Assembly (NCBI RefSeq): GCF_021130785.1
Contig: NC_060212.1
Coordinates: 144,773,001-144,837,000, forward strand
Source of the DNA: Homalodisca vitripennis
Lineage: Eukaryota; Arthropoda; Insecta; Hemiptera; Cicadellidae
DNA: 64,000 nt
Direction: 5' to 3'
Part shown: positions 24,901 through 34,259 of the stretch, piece after piece
Position numbering within the stretch: position 1 is the first letter of the stretch
Layout of the letters: the number at the start of each line of letters is the position of its first letter
The notes under the pieces: generated by a model
Databases searched by the model: none
What the model saw: only the letters and a program-made list of their open reading frames with translations
What the model was told of the DNA's origin: nothing
Translations under genes and position numbers: made by a program

Positions 24901-27900
24901 ATTAAAAATGGCTTGAATCAAATCAGGATAAAAATTCCTTTTAATTTTGAATTTGTCTGAAAACTAATGGGTACCATTTACCCCAAAGTAATCCAATCTA
25001 ACACTATTTATAACTCTAGAAAGATTTTATTATTACTTATTTATATTAGTTGTCTACTGTTAAAAAATAATGCTTAATACATTAAGTGTAAACTTATTTT
25101 AAATTAATCCATATAGTTTTTTTAAAGCCAGGCTACGCCATTTTAACCCTTATTTTGCCTGTCTTTATGGGTTACTGGCCTGTGGGAGAATCTTATCAAA
25201 CAGAATAAGGAAGAGAGTCAACAAGATACAAGGCCAGTACAGATAAAAAGTTCTATGGCCACAGGCAGGATTTGAACCTTCACTGTCTCTAACTCAGATC
25301 TAAAATATGACGTTTTAGACTGCTCGAAGGTACTATCATTATACTTATACTTTTTTATACATACTGATTTCTTGTTTTTCTTCAAAATACTTTTGGAGTA
25401 GATCAGTTTATTTATGAAATAATTAACAGCATCCTTTGTTGCAACAAAATTAGGAAATATTATAATGATAACAGTTTTGACAAAAACAAAGTAAACAACA
25501 ATAAACTTTGAACCTCACGGAAATGTAACTCTATTGGTAATATATTTAGTGCATTGTTAGTTATTCTTCAGATCAGTGAAGGAGGATGGAAAGGGTATTG
25601 GCTAGAACTTGTTTCCAGTGCACTTACCAGAATTGGCCATGCTCACAAATCCTGGGGCTGTGTGTTTTACGATGAAGTTCTCATCCTTGAAATGTTTGCC
25701 ATATATGCTGAGTGTGCCGAGACCATTTCCTGACTCAACGTCTCCTCCTGCAATGGCAAATATTTTACAGGTCTTTTAAAATCTATCATGAGGACTATAA
25801 ACTCAAGGCAGCACAGAATCCACAAGAAAACAATATTAAAACATATAATCTAATTTGATTGAAAGGTCGAAATGTTTGTCCAAACTTGAACTTTTACTGA
25901 ATCAAATTCTACTTTAATACTTTTATGATGACTATTAAAAACTTTATGGCAATACTCATATTTTTAAGTTTGAAATATTTTTTCTAAACCATCTTATTGA
26001 GAACCTGAAGTTCTTATATAACAAATTTGAATTAAAAATTAATATGTTTTGGGATTTTGTATACATACTTTTTACTTTTGCAATATTTTTTTATAAATTT
26101 GTATAGTAAATTAATAACTATTTTTATAACTGAAAATAATAATGGCCGATAAACTTAATACAAATAAAATTTGTTTCCTGAGTACTGTTCTAAAAAATGG
26201 GATTTTAAAACTATTTTTTTACTTCTGTTGCACTGATTATCAGTTTTCACTATGTGCAACATAAAAGTTTTCACCTGGCTGTCATACTGTGCTTTGTAGT
26301 TGATGGAGTCCTGGCTGTCATACTGTGCTTTGTAGTTGATGGAGTCCTGGCTGTCATACTGTGCTTTGTAGTTGATGGAGTCCTTTGAAAATTGCTATTA
26401 CCACTTATCTATCCATACTTTGATAGAGTTACTCAGCTCAGTACAATTGCGCCAAACAAGTTTTATGATTAAATGGATGTTTGGAAGTATTGAATCATTA
26501 ATCTTTAGGAGGCTAAGAATATCTAAGCTAAGAAAGACTGAAAAACAGCAGTTTGTACGAAGACTGAAGAACTGGTTACTGGAGCATCCGTTTTACCAAC
26601 TAAAAGAATTTTATGAGTGGACTAATAACAATGAATGTCAGCAGTGAAACAGTTTTATATGAACTTGACAAAATATTCCATACTAGACTTCCATGACCCT
26701 TGTTCTTATCTCTATGATAATGTACAACAGAATGTAAATAAAATATATATATATATATATATATATTTTATTTACATTCTGTTGTACATTATCATAGAGA
26801 TAAGAACAAGGGTCATGGAAGTCTAGTATGGAATATTTTGTCAAGTTCATATAAAACTGTTTCACTGCTGACATTCATTGTTATTAGTCCACTCATATAT
26901 CCATATAGATTCAATATTTTATGGAATGGGGGAGCTCTGTCGGTATATTTATAATGTTTACTTGTAGCTAACCTAATAAAGGTTTTATTTATGGAAATTC
27001 AGCATTACTTAATCAACATTACATATTGGTTTTTAACTATTGCACTTTATCTAGATTTACAGAACATTAAATTACAAAAGTTATCCATCGAGTGTCCAAA
27101 AACATTCACTTTTTCTGACTCTTAAGAATGAGTCAGAAGCAGTCAGTGATGACTCATATTAAATATTTTATTGATTTGCTAGAAGTTTGCCTGCTTTAAC
27201 TGAATCCAAGCTGATTTTATCGTATATTAAAAAAAGAATAATTTGGAATCAAACCCATAACTGGCTAATAATGAGACAAGAAATGAAATACAACTTTATT
27301 CAACAAAGAATTGATACTGTATAACTGAATATTGTCTAAAGTAAAGTGTATAAAATAACATTATAAAAATGTTATTAAAAACTATGACGAACTTTTAAAA
27401 CTGTTTAATTAAAATAATTATACAAGAACTCATTGCCAGTTTTTTACTACAAAAGAAAATATTGAAAAGTGCCTTAAATTAATATTTAAGCTACCTAGTT
27501 GTAAAAACATTTATGTAAAATTAAATCAAGAAAAATTTTACATACATTTTTGAAGGAAACCCCAACACAGGTAATGCCTATGGGGTCCCACTTTATTTAG
27601 TTTTTGTAGTTTTTGTTTTGATATTATGTTACAATTTTGATATAATTTGTAAAAATTTTGTATATTTCTGTAAAACTGAATATATCTTTGGCGAAATAAA
27701 GATTTGTTTGAATTGAATTGATTAGGATTTCACAAACAAAATTTAGATATTTTAATTTAGTTTCTATAAAATCTTGAATAAGTTAGTATTAGGGGGCAAG
27801 AAATCTGATTTTAATCCTAGTCAGCTTTTGTAATACATAACCCAATACATAAAGATGACAATAAGTTATGAGATTCAAAATGAGACATTTAATTTAATTA

Positions 27901-30270
27901 GGGAACATAAGAGATATCTAACCTTGAATCATAAAATTGCGTATGACTCTGTGGAAGGGGGTATTGTTGCCATATTTCCTCGCCTTTACTCCGTCTGCTG
28001 CCAATATTTTGAAGTTCTTCACTGTTTTGGGCACAATGTCCCCAAAGAGCCCGATGACAATACGTCCAGCATCCTGGCCACCAATTGTGATGTCAAAGAA
28101 CACTTGGTCTGTTACCTTGTATTGTTCCGACTGGAAAACAAGGACAGTGAGAGCTTTAACTAAACAGAGACAATATTCAACTAATTTATTATGACTTAGT
28201 TGATATTTGTTTAAAGGTACAACAACATTTGTCAACAAACTTATTGTCTGAAGTTGATTGATATTAAAAGAGAGTAGTTTGTTGATAGCGAGTCGTTCAT
28301 TAGTGTTTAACAGATTAACATAGTCTTTAAACAACTAAATGATCGATTGTACATGATCACTAGAAAGTAAACCTATAATTACAAATGATCATATTAAGAG
28401 CTGTATTGGCTTCTCTCTTGATTTCATCCTCATAACAACAATGTAAGACATAAAGCACTTTTATGTTTTTATTTTTTGTCATAGAATGATGGAAGAGGTT
28501 TTATTTTAAAGAGATGACTAATACACAAAATGATTTTTAGTTTTTCAATGCTTTAATTGATTCCCCTAAAAAACTTACTTTTTGTCATTGATTGTTTAAA
28601 TATTCATAAATCATCTACTTGACATGAAAAATTAAAAAGCGATTAGGTGTGAATTAACCTAACCTTAAAAATGAGATGCCTCCCATATGTCTATGAAATA
28701 AATTAAACACGGCTTGAGGTTTTTTACATTGCACTTATTGGGTGAAACTCAATGTTGTTTGACCAAAGCCGGTTATTGAGAAGGCTTTGTTTTACAATGA
28801 AAAGAAATTATGAGAATAGAGTTTTACAATGTTGAAAAAATAAATAAAAATATTACATGAATGGCTTTGAGGAATAATTGTAGTAAAGAAATGGTTTATA
28901 TTAGTGATATGCTTACATTGGTCTCATAGGAAGTTACTAGTGAATTAGTAAGAAATGGGTTATCTTGCCCAGACAGTGGAAAGTGTAAACTTCATATATA
29001 TATGAAGTTACTCCCGGCGGAGCAAGTACTTTTTGTGATTCAATGTTTATTGAAATTAAATAAGGCTATTGCCACTTATACAATTTAATGTATATATATA
29101 TATATAATTAAGTCTGGAACCTCTTTTTTAATTTTTGAACCACAATAGAAAGAAATACCAAAGTTCACACGTGCTTACTGGTGATAGTAACGCACACATC
29201 TGCCCAATTACCGACCGGATAATCCCTTTGGGGGACGGTCCACAAGGAGTCAGACAAAATTCTTAAATAGCAGCATAGGTCAAGTTTGGTATCAAATTAA
29301 AGGTCTTACTTAGCAGAGTACAATGACGCAAACCGGACTTCAAAAGGTGGATTCATTCAGTAGTTATAGCTATTTGAATTTTAAAACAATTGAACAATGT
29401 AAATTATTAAGTATTACAAGTAAACACCAATTTTTAAGTACCTGTGATCAAAGTAAGTGTTCAAAATGTTCCCCTCCCATCATCTGACAATGTAGTAATC
29501 GAAGCCAGGAATCAATAATTATTACCAATAACACAACTACTGTTAGAATGTGAAAGTGGCAGATTGAGTCATACACAGCATCCACAGAAACTTAACGTTT
29601 GGGCAGGTATTATAGGAAATCAAATTATGGGCCCATTATTTATCAATGGTAATTTAAATGGTGACTCGTATCTAGCAATGCTCCAAAATGAGATAATTCC
29701 TGCACTACAAGCTGCTCTTGGTCGACAATTTCAAAGAATTTATTTCCAACAAGATGGCGCGCCACCACACTTTGCTCTCCTTGTTAGAGAATACTTGGAT
29801 ACAATATTCCTTCACAGATGGATTGGAAGACGTGGTGCAGTAGAGTGGCCTGCTCGTTCCCCTGATTTATCTCCGATGGATTTTTTTCTTTGGGGATACC
29901 TCAAAGATAAAGTTTATCGTACTAAGCCTCGAGATTTGGCGCACCTAAGAAATCTCATAGTCCAAGAACCTCAAGATATTCCTCGTGACTACCTTCAAAA
30001 TGCAGTGGATGGCTTTTACAACCGCCTAGGACATTGCCAGACGATGGGAGGGGAACATTTTGAACACTTACTTTGATCACAGGTACTTAAAAATTGCTGC
30101 TATTTAAGAATTTTGTCTGACTCCTTGTGGACCGTCCCCCAAAGGGATTATCTGGTCGGTAATTGGGTAGATGTGTGCGTTACTATCACCAGTAAGCACG
30201 TGTGAACTTTGGTATTTCTTTCTATTGTGGTTCAAAAATTAAAAAAGAGGTTCCAGACTTAATTGTCACC

Positions 30271-30310
<40 letters not shown>

Positions 30311-32422
30311 TCATATATATAACTTATACTAATACATACAAATAAATTTATAAAACTACATATAAACGAAGTGTAGACTTTCCACTTGCTGAGCAAGATA
30401 AACAATTATTTAACAGGTAACTTCCTATAAGTAAATAGTTAGATAACAATCTTAGTTAGGCACCCTACATTTCTGGAAGGGAAATTCACTAGTCTGAGAA
30501 TAATTTGATTGTGAAGTAATTTTTAATGTGTATTTGAAATAACCAAGGCTTAGCTCTGATATGGTTTCTGACCCAAAAAACGAGAACAATTTTGTTTGAT
30601 CTCCAAATCAAATTAATTACAGGTGTTTAAAAGGAAATATATGCAAATATGTAACAACACCAAATAAAAATGCTGAAAATAAAAATTATAATTATTCTTG
30701 ACAGTGTGTTCAAGAAGTTTAACTCCTGGGTGTGATGTGTTTTTTAATAATATATGACTTAAAGAAATTACATTTTTAAATTAAATATAATTTAAGAAAA
30801 TTTAATTTTTTATTGACATTTTTTAATGAATAGAACCTTTTCAGCAAATAAAAAACACATCATTCCTTCCAGTTATCTTTTTCTTGAGACATATTGAAAA
30901 GGTTTTATATTCTTCAACAGTTTTTCTTTTGGCCTGATTATAAGATGTTTCTAAGTTCTGCTTATAATGCCTACAATTCCTTATTGCACAAATAATAAAA
31001 CCGAGTTTATATTTTTCGAAGACTATGTTAAAACAGTCAACATCTTAATGTTGTGTGAAAATAAAAAAGTTCAACCTAAAGCCAGTTGCAGTATAAATAG
31101 ACATATGGATTTTATTTTCTGGTATTATTGTAGTAAATGGACAATATTTCTGTATTGGCAATTGCTAATTAATTAATAACCATCAAAAGCATTACGTGTA
31201 ACTACTTTTAATGTTATTGACATAAAAAGAAGTAACGATTTTGCTTGGTTATAAGTGTATATATTACTATTTAATTTTTTATTAAAAGAACAACATGTTT
31301 TACTTCTATTTATTAAATGTGCCTGAGTTCTGTTGGTTAATTGGGCTCAATATTGGGGTTTGGATAAATTTGAATCACAGCTAACTATAAAATTGAGATT
31401 TTAAAAGCATACAATTTTAAATTTTGTAGATGATGTGTATTGTAATAAGCATTACTAAGGGATGTAAACAGTCAACTGGATTTATTTTATTGATAATAAA
31501 ATATGGCCTCTGTAAAAGGATTAGCAAAATTAATTGTCAACAAATAAGTATAAAAGTAAAAAATACATGTATGTTTGTTTGTTCACATGTAAGTACAACA
31601 GTATTCAATCTCAGAAACTTTAAAAAATGTTAAATCATGTTCACTTGATTTTAGTTTCCGCCTTGTATTGACACAAATTTCCGGCTTTCTCTTTTAGTAT
31701 CCATGTATTATGTGATTGAGTTTGAATACGTTGTCGACGTAATCAGTCATACGTAATCGACTAAACTATCCAAAATACTAGTTTCCATTACTATTATCTG
31801 ATCTACGTTGAAAACGACACTCTGATTATCTTGCTATAGTGATAATCAAGTCATACTTGGGAGATTTGAAGCGATAAGGTTTGACCCAAAAAGGCTTGGC
31901 GGTGTTTTGATGGGGGTAGAATGCACTAGTTTCACTTAGTTGTAAATACAGACAGCCTATTAAATACAGTTCATCATGGCCTTTCTAGATTGTTTGGAGT
32001 ATTTGATTAAATCTAGTTGTGAAAAACAAGTCTAGTTACATTACAAAGTATATCACATTATAATTAACTCAATATTTCTGTAGTTCGAAGTAGATCCCTT
32101 TAGTTTGTCTATAATTAGTTTATTAATTAAATCCTATCCTAGAACCACCATTCGGACCGGAAGCAAATATCTCTTGAGCTTTTAGTAAATATTCTAAATC
32201 ATTCATTTCATCACGGTACTGATTATAGTCTAACCTAATTGGTAACCTTCATAATACTAACATCGAATAGAAAATATTAAAATGTCATTTGTAGGAACAT
32301 AACAGATTAAATTGTGCCATGAGTTAAATGCTTAAGAGCTGCACTAATCAGTTGGGGCCACTTACGCAAGTTCCGTAAGCCGGCAGAAGTAGCAACAACA
32401 GAAACCTCTTTGCTAGCGTCAT
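12868..32422 (-). CDS. ninaA: NinaA-like membrane-anchored cyclophilin (six exons)
   Basis: Peptidyl-prolyl cis-trans isomerase of the ER, expected to fold and escort rhodopsin. Six exons, joined at GT/AG sites with matching phases, give 240 residues; Drosophila NinaA is of nearly the same length. The order is a signal peptide ([19 protein letters not shown]), then the cyclophilin domain from about residue 24 to 185, an acidic linker (FYVNDDAND), a single membrane helix and a short tail ([10 protein letters not shown]). Active-site residues equivalent to CypA R55, F60, M61, Q63, N102, Q111, F113, W121 and H126 are all visible (FHRVI, FMIQGGD, MANSG, NGCQFF, WLDGKH). The C-terminal [10 protein letters not shown]...IFHWFFKKL pattern parallels the NinaA anchor, which ordinary secreted cyclophilins lack. 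The introns are 1.8-5.9 kb and full of mobile DNA. Orthology is inferred from architecture; another anchored ER cyclophilin remains possible. Confidence 0.85.
13070..13510 (-). mobile_element. 3' fragment of a LINE (LINE C), interrupted by a LINE B copy
   Basis: Read on the minus strand, 13508-13345 encodes [20 protein letters not shown]...[10 protein letters not shown] then stop. This is the zinc-knuckle C-terminus typical of RNase-H-bearing LINE ORF2s (the H-x4-C half, as in EETAKHIILDC of LINE B). It is clearly a different family from LINE B. The 3' end is approximate. Confidence 0.65.
13101..13328 (-). mobile_element. 5'-truncated LINE B copy with target-site duplication
   Basis: A poly-T run from 13101 is the A-tail on the minus strand. 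The following sequence is the reverse complement of the LINE B 3' end (57480-57690), including CTCACACGTCAACCTGAGC and CACAGTCCAGTATTATGTG. CCCCGGA flanks both ends (13094-13100 and 13329-13335), so this is a clean retrotransposition event into LINE C. Confidence 0.85.
13560..15395. other. AT-rich intron sequence with a family-2 repeat part (15050-15310)
   Basis: Part of intron 5 of the ninaA-like gene. At 15050-15310 CATAAGAACAATGTTAAACC and AAAAAGCATTAGGATGCACAT match repeat family 2; a further motif (AAAAAGCGTTTGGATATGC) lies at 16130. The rest shows no coding signal. Confidence 0.4.
15400..15867. mobile_element. piggyBac-type MITE, 468 bp, TTAA duplication
   Basis: Ends are CCCTTTAAGGAG and CTCCTTAAAGGG, perfect 12-bp inverted repeats. 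Both are flanked by TTAA (15396-15399 and 15868-15871), the piggyBac target. The interior is non-coding. A palindromic ACGTCATATGACGT occurs just inside the left end (from 15417) and twice near the right end (about 15770 and 15813). Confidence 0.85.
16594..17018. repeat. Inverted-repeat (foldback) element, about 425 bp
   Basis: Sequence 16594-16688 pairs with 16929-17018. Shared blocks include TTCAACCCT, CAAAGAGTGG, TTACCTGTATATACGATAA and AGGTCAGCTAGTA, about 80% alike. The 240-bp centre is AT-rich and non-coding. Confidence 0.65.
17206..17211 (-). terminator. Candidate alternative poly(A) signal in ninaA-like intron 5
   Basis: AATAAA on the minus strand, about 415 bases past the in-frame TAA at the exon 5 donor. 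It could end a short transcript encoding the anchorless form. In AT-rich DNA such hexamers also occur by chance. Confidence 0.25.
17627..17769 (-). CDS. ninaA: ninaA-like exon 5
   Basis: 143 nt after TTTCAG, encoding [20 protein letters not shown] through FYVNDDAN and two bases of the next codon. The donor is ATGA|GTAAAC. If the donor is not used, the very next codons are GAG TAA, giving a protein without the membrane anchor. Confidence 0.9.
18890..19140. repeat. Dispersed repeat family 1, copy 2
   Basis: Contains GACAGATAGACAGATGGACA, AAGAGAAATTGTGTCACCCT, AAATTTAAATCTATAGATCA and GGCTTTGCTAACACTCAGCC, all in the family-1 order. Lies in intron 4 of the ninaA-like gene. Confidence 0.6.
20720..21024 (-). 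mobile_element. 5'-truncated RTE-type LINE, 305 bp, with 9-bp duplication
   Basis: The minus strand encodes [37 protein letters not shown] and [15 protein letters not shown]. This is the C-terminal RTE reverse-transcriptase tail (RR..WxGHVxRM and the WRxL end). It is followed by a (TGA)n-like microsatellite tail (20719-20742), as RTE elements have. GTTAAAACA flanks both sides (20711-20719 and 21025-21033). The plus-strand poly-histidine frame here is only this tail read backwards. Confidence 0.85.
22140..22790. repeat. Imperfect inverted repeat pair enclosing about 550 bp
   Basis: TTACAATAGCGTGACCATGG near 22163 is the inverse of CCATGGTCACGTTATTGTAA near 22750. The similarity extends over about 55 bases at roughly 75%. 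The interior includes a short GC-rich patch (22379-22402). It may be an old MITE; no target duplication was identified. Confidence 0.4.
23725..23807 (-). CDS. ninaA: ninaA-like exon 4
   Basis: 83 nt after TGTTTAG, encoding [20 protein letters not shown] through GKHVVFGR, with the active-site Gln, Phe, Trp and His. Ends in phase 0 at AGG|GTAAGT. Confidence 0.93.
25125..25325 (-). mobile_element. tRNA-derived SINE-like fragment
   Basis: The minus strand contains GGTTCAAATCC near 25275, a good RNA polymerase III B-box. It is preceded by about 60 bases with a weak A-box-like segment (CGAGCAGTCTAAAACG) and followed by an unrelated body. No intact cloverleaf can be drawn. Inside intron 3. Confidence 0.4.
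25628..25747 (-). CDS. ninaA: ninaA-like exon 3
   Basis: 120 nt after a GCAG acceptor, encoding [20 protein letters not shown]... to VSMANSG. The first codon is completed by the last base of exon 2, and the last base passes on to exon 4. The donor is CTG|GTAAG. Confidence 0.93.
26275..26382. repeat. 36-bp minisatellite, three identical units
   Basis: The unit begins CTGGCTGTCATACTGTGCTT and ends GATGGAGTC. Three copies are identical, so the expansion is recent. It directly abuts a LINE C-terminal remnant in intron 2. Confidence 0.95.
26383..26647 (+). pseudogene. C-terminal remnant of a CR1/jockey-like LINE ORF2
   Basis: The open frame ends with [20 protein letters not shown] and LKEFYEW, close to the usual CR1-like end (compare LKRFLVSQAFYNVDEFL in LINE A). 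The upstream part is poorly conserved. It runs into the palindrome at 26612-26897. Confidence 0.5.
26612..26897. repeat. Perfect 286-bp palindrome
   Basis: Two 143-base arms mirror each other exactly around 26754/26755, inside a short (TA)n run flanked by AAATA/TATTT. Identical 63-codon frames occur on both strands, which confirms the arms match without a gap. The left arm contains the LINE ORF end and 3' UTR; the right arm is its inverted copy. Confidence 0.97.
27553..27722 (+). mobile_element. LINE 3' UTR remnant with TTGAA repeat tail
   Basis: GGCGAAATAAAGATTTGTTTGAATTGAATTG ends the segment. The AATAAA followed by a short pentamer repeat is the 3' end style of CR1-like elements, as in LINE A (GGCAATAAAAATCTGATTTG). 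No coding sequence remains. Confidence 0.55.
27923..28130 (-). CDS. ninaA: ninaA-like exon 2
   Basis: The acceptor TGTTTTCCAG precedes TCG at 28130. 208 nt encode [19 protein letters not shown] through NFMIQ and end one base into the next codon (G). The exon contains the CypA R55, F60, M61 and Q63 equivalents ([11 protein letters not shown]). The donor is AAG|GTTAGA. Confidence 0.92.
28390..28700. repeat. Dispersed repeat family 2, copy in intron 1
   Basis: AGAGCTGTATTGGCTTCTCT, CTCATAACAACAATG, AAAAAGCGATTAGGTGTGAATTAA and GAGATGCCTC follow the same order as in the copy at 59740-60150. Confidence 0.5.
29106..30277 (+). mobile_element. Tc1/mariner-like element, internally rearranged
   Basis: Inverted ends: AATTAAGTCTGGAACCTCTT at 29106 and AAGAGGTTCCAGACTTAATT ending near 30264, followed by GTCACCCTGTATATA. 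Outer arms 29106-29272 and 30095-30264 pair closely. A second paired block (29430-29485 with 30043-30098) shows the arms once continued; the left arm has about 160 bp that the right arm lacks. Flanks are TA microsatellites on both sides. Confidence 0.8.
29564..30076 (+). pseudogene. Tc1/mariner-like transposase, N-terminally truncated
   Basis: The frame gives about 170 residues: [59 protein letters not shown] and a C-terminus that ends within the inverted repeat. The second and third catalytic Asp residues (QQD and SPDLSPMD) are present. The DNA-binding half and the first catalytic Asp are missing; full-length relatives have about 340 residues. The remaining half is uninterrupted, so it is a deletion derivative rather than old debris. 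Confidence 0.8.
30310..32340. other. AT-rich intron 1 sequence, nothing recognised
   Basis: Distal part of intron 1 of the ninaA-like gene. Open frames are short and lack domains or splice context. A GTCGACGTAATC...GTAATCGAC inverted pair lies near 31730-31762. Confidence 0.4.
32366..32422 (-). CDS. ninaA: ninaA-like exon 1 (signal peptide)
   Basis: ATG at 32422-32420 opens 19 codons for a leucine-rich signal peptide ending AYGTC. A perfect GTAAGT donor follows (complement of 32360-32365). Phase 0 matches the phase-0 acceptor of exon 2 at 28130. Predicted cleavage is near the end of this exon. Confidence 0.8.
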
Positions 32423-32600
32423 GACGACAACTGATAGACAGCTGACTGAGTATCAGAACTGACGCATGCGCAGTAGGAGTAGGCCTATCAGTATGTAAGC
32501 TGATACCTTATCTTAACTGTACCGTCTGTAACTGTACTCCTCTCGGCGTTATCGGTCATAGTAGGGTGGAGGAGGGCGTTATTGGGCATGTGTTTGATAA
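32423..32600 (-). promoter_or_regulatory. Probable ninaA-like promoter and 5' UTR with an NRF-1-like site
   Basis: GC- and CpG-richer than its flanks, directly upstream of the exon 1 ATG. On the minus strand TGCGCATGCGTC (32461-32472) is a close match to the NRF-1 consensus, about 40 bases ahead of the ATG. No TATA box is obvious. The start site is not determinable. Confidence 0.45.
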
Positions 32601-33469
32601 CATATGTTACCAGTTTTGATATGTAATTGCCTCAGTATTAATAGTGGTTTAAAACAGGCCTTTACAAATAGTTTTTGTGACGTATGTGGACTGCCTGTGA
32701 ACGGTTCAAGTCATAAAAATAAAATTAGCGTGTGAATATAAGAACATGAGTCAATTTTGCTGTAAATAATTCTTCACTTCCTACGGTGGGGTGTCCTCTA
32801 GTTAGGGAACTATTGAACATCAGCTTAAATAATTTTGCACGTATCTTTTCAATTTGTCGATGAAGCAATAATAATGATATAACAAGAAAGTAAAAAACTA
32901 AGAGACTAAAAAATGATTATTGCTTTCTATATTTGTACGACAACCCTTTTGATTAATACGTGGTGGAATCTCTTTTAGTGTATAAATATCATTGCGATAG
33001 CGTCAAGCTGACCGAAATATTGCCCCTTAAGGTTTGTAAAGACGTGCAACTTTTACATAATACAACATAAAGAGAAGCGAAAGTGTATTGCAAGAAAATC
33101 AGTTTACAAGATTTTAGAATAGCTTTTAGAATAAAACATTAGGAAATCCTTATTGGTAACATTCTATATATGTCGCTACCATTACCTTTTTGTGGCAAAC
33201 AAACTATTTATTTAACCTTGCAGGAAGAAAAAACAATACAAACTGGCCTGCTTTTAGTTCACACTTTGACCTACAAAACTTTTATTGAACCAACAACTAG
33301 AAGAAATATGACAACAATTTAAATGCAATTGATAAGTATCATTTGTCAGTAATTTAAGTTTTGCTAGGGCAGTATAACTTTCAAAATATTATTTTGTAGA
33401 ACAAATCTTTTGAAAAGAGGAATGTTCCATTCCATAAAGTACCATCTCGGACATGAGGTTGATTCCTCT

Positions 33470-34257
33470 GGTACTTTAGCATAATCCGGAGGCCACTATT
33501 TTAGGAAGAGTATTTCTTTCCAGGGACCTTAGAGAACTAGGATTAGAAAGAACCTTACTTGACTTAACTGTGAAAATTACATGTCATTATGACGATAGGT
33601 TCTTGTTTTCTGCCTCACAAAAGGAAGCAATGTCGGCGAGGAGGCTATATAAATACAAAAATTTAACGAGCGATCATGTGATCTGAACGTTAATTTATCT
33701 CGAGAAATGTTTCTCTTTTTTTCGCCAGAAGTGCTGGAAGGCTCCGAAGGGAAGCCCGCATTGATGACCAGGGACTTTCTGACCGGTTCTTTCTCGATCT
33801 CAGGTTACGTTCCAGATCGTCCAAATTTTCCGACGTCTCCTTTAAAAAAGGGGAAGCGCCGATCGAAAATGACCCTCGCCATCAGTGCGGGGTTTTGTGG
33901 TCACCCCGCCCTTTTGGCGAAAAAAGAAGAATGTCATTCAAAATAGTACTAAAATTCAAGGTCAGATCACGTGAGCGATCGTAAAGGTATCTTTAACTTT
34001 GGTACTACTAGTAACATATTTATGATAACCTAATCTAAACACATATAGCCTAGTAATCAATTTTAGATAGGGACAGAGTGAACTCATCAACGACATCGCT
34101 TAATCTTGTGAGGCAGAAAATAAGAACCGATTGTCATGACAAGTAATTTTTACAGTAAATTAAATAAAGCCTCTCCTTTCCAATAAAGTAGTTTTTGTAG
34201 ATCCCTGGTAAGAAATACTCTTCAAAAGTAGTGGCCTTCGGATAATACCAAAGTACC
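33470..34257. mobile_element. Foldback/MITE-like element, 788 bp
   Basis: The ends pair as GGTACTTTAGCATAATCCGG (33470) with ...GGATAATACCAAAGTACC (ending 34257). The arms continue inward for about 270 bp: AGAGTATTTCTT/AAGAAATACTCT, GGTTCTTGTTTTCTGCCTCA paired with TGAGGCAGAAAATAAGAACC, GATCATGTGATCTGA/TCAGATCACGTGA, and TTTTTTTCGCC/GGCGAAAAAA near the centre. The short open frame in the middle has no domain. Confidence 0.75.
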
Positions 34258-34259
34258 GT

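Noticed and set aside
26635..26874. Identical 63-codon frames on both strands
   Set aside because: Product of the perfect palindrome, not a gene pair.
27918..28334. Uninterrupted minus-strand frame that extends exon 2 upstream to a Met
   Set aside because: The extension runs through a strong pyrimidine tract and TTTTCCAG acceptor, is AT-rich and does not resemble cyclophilin N-termini.
33707..33946. 79-codon frame in the centre of the foldback element
   Set aside because: Lies across the hairpin loop, has no domain and no splice or start context.
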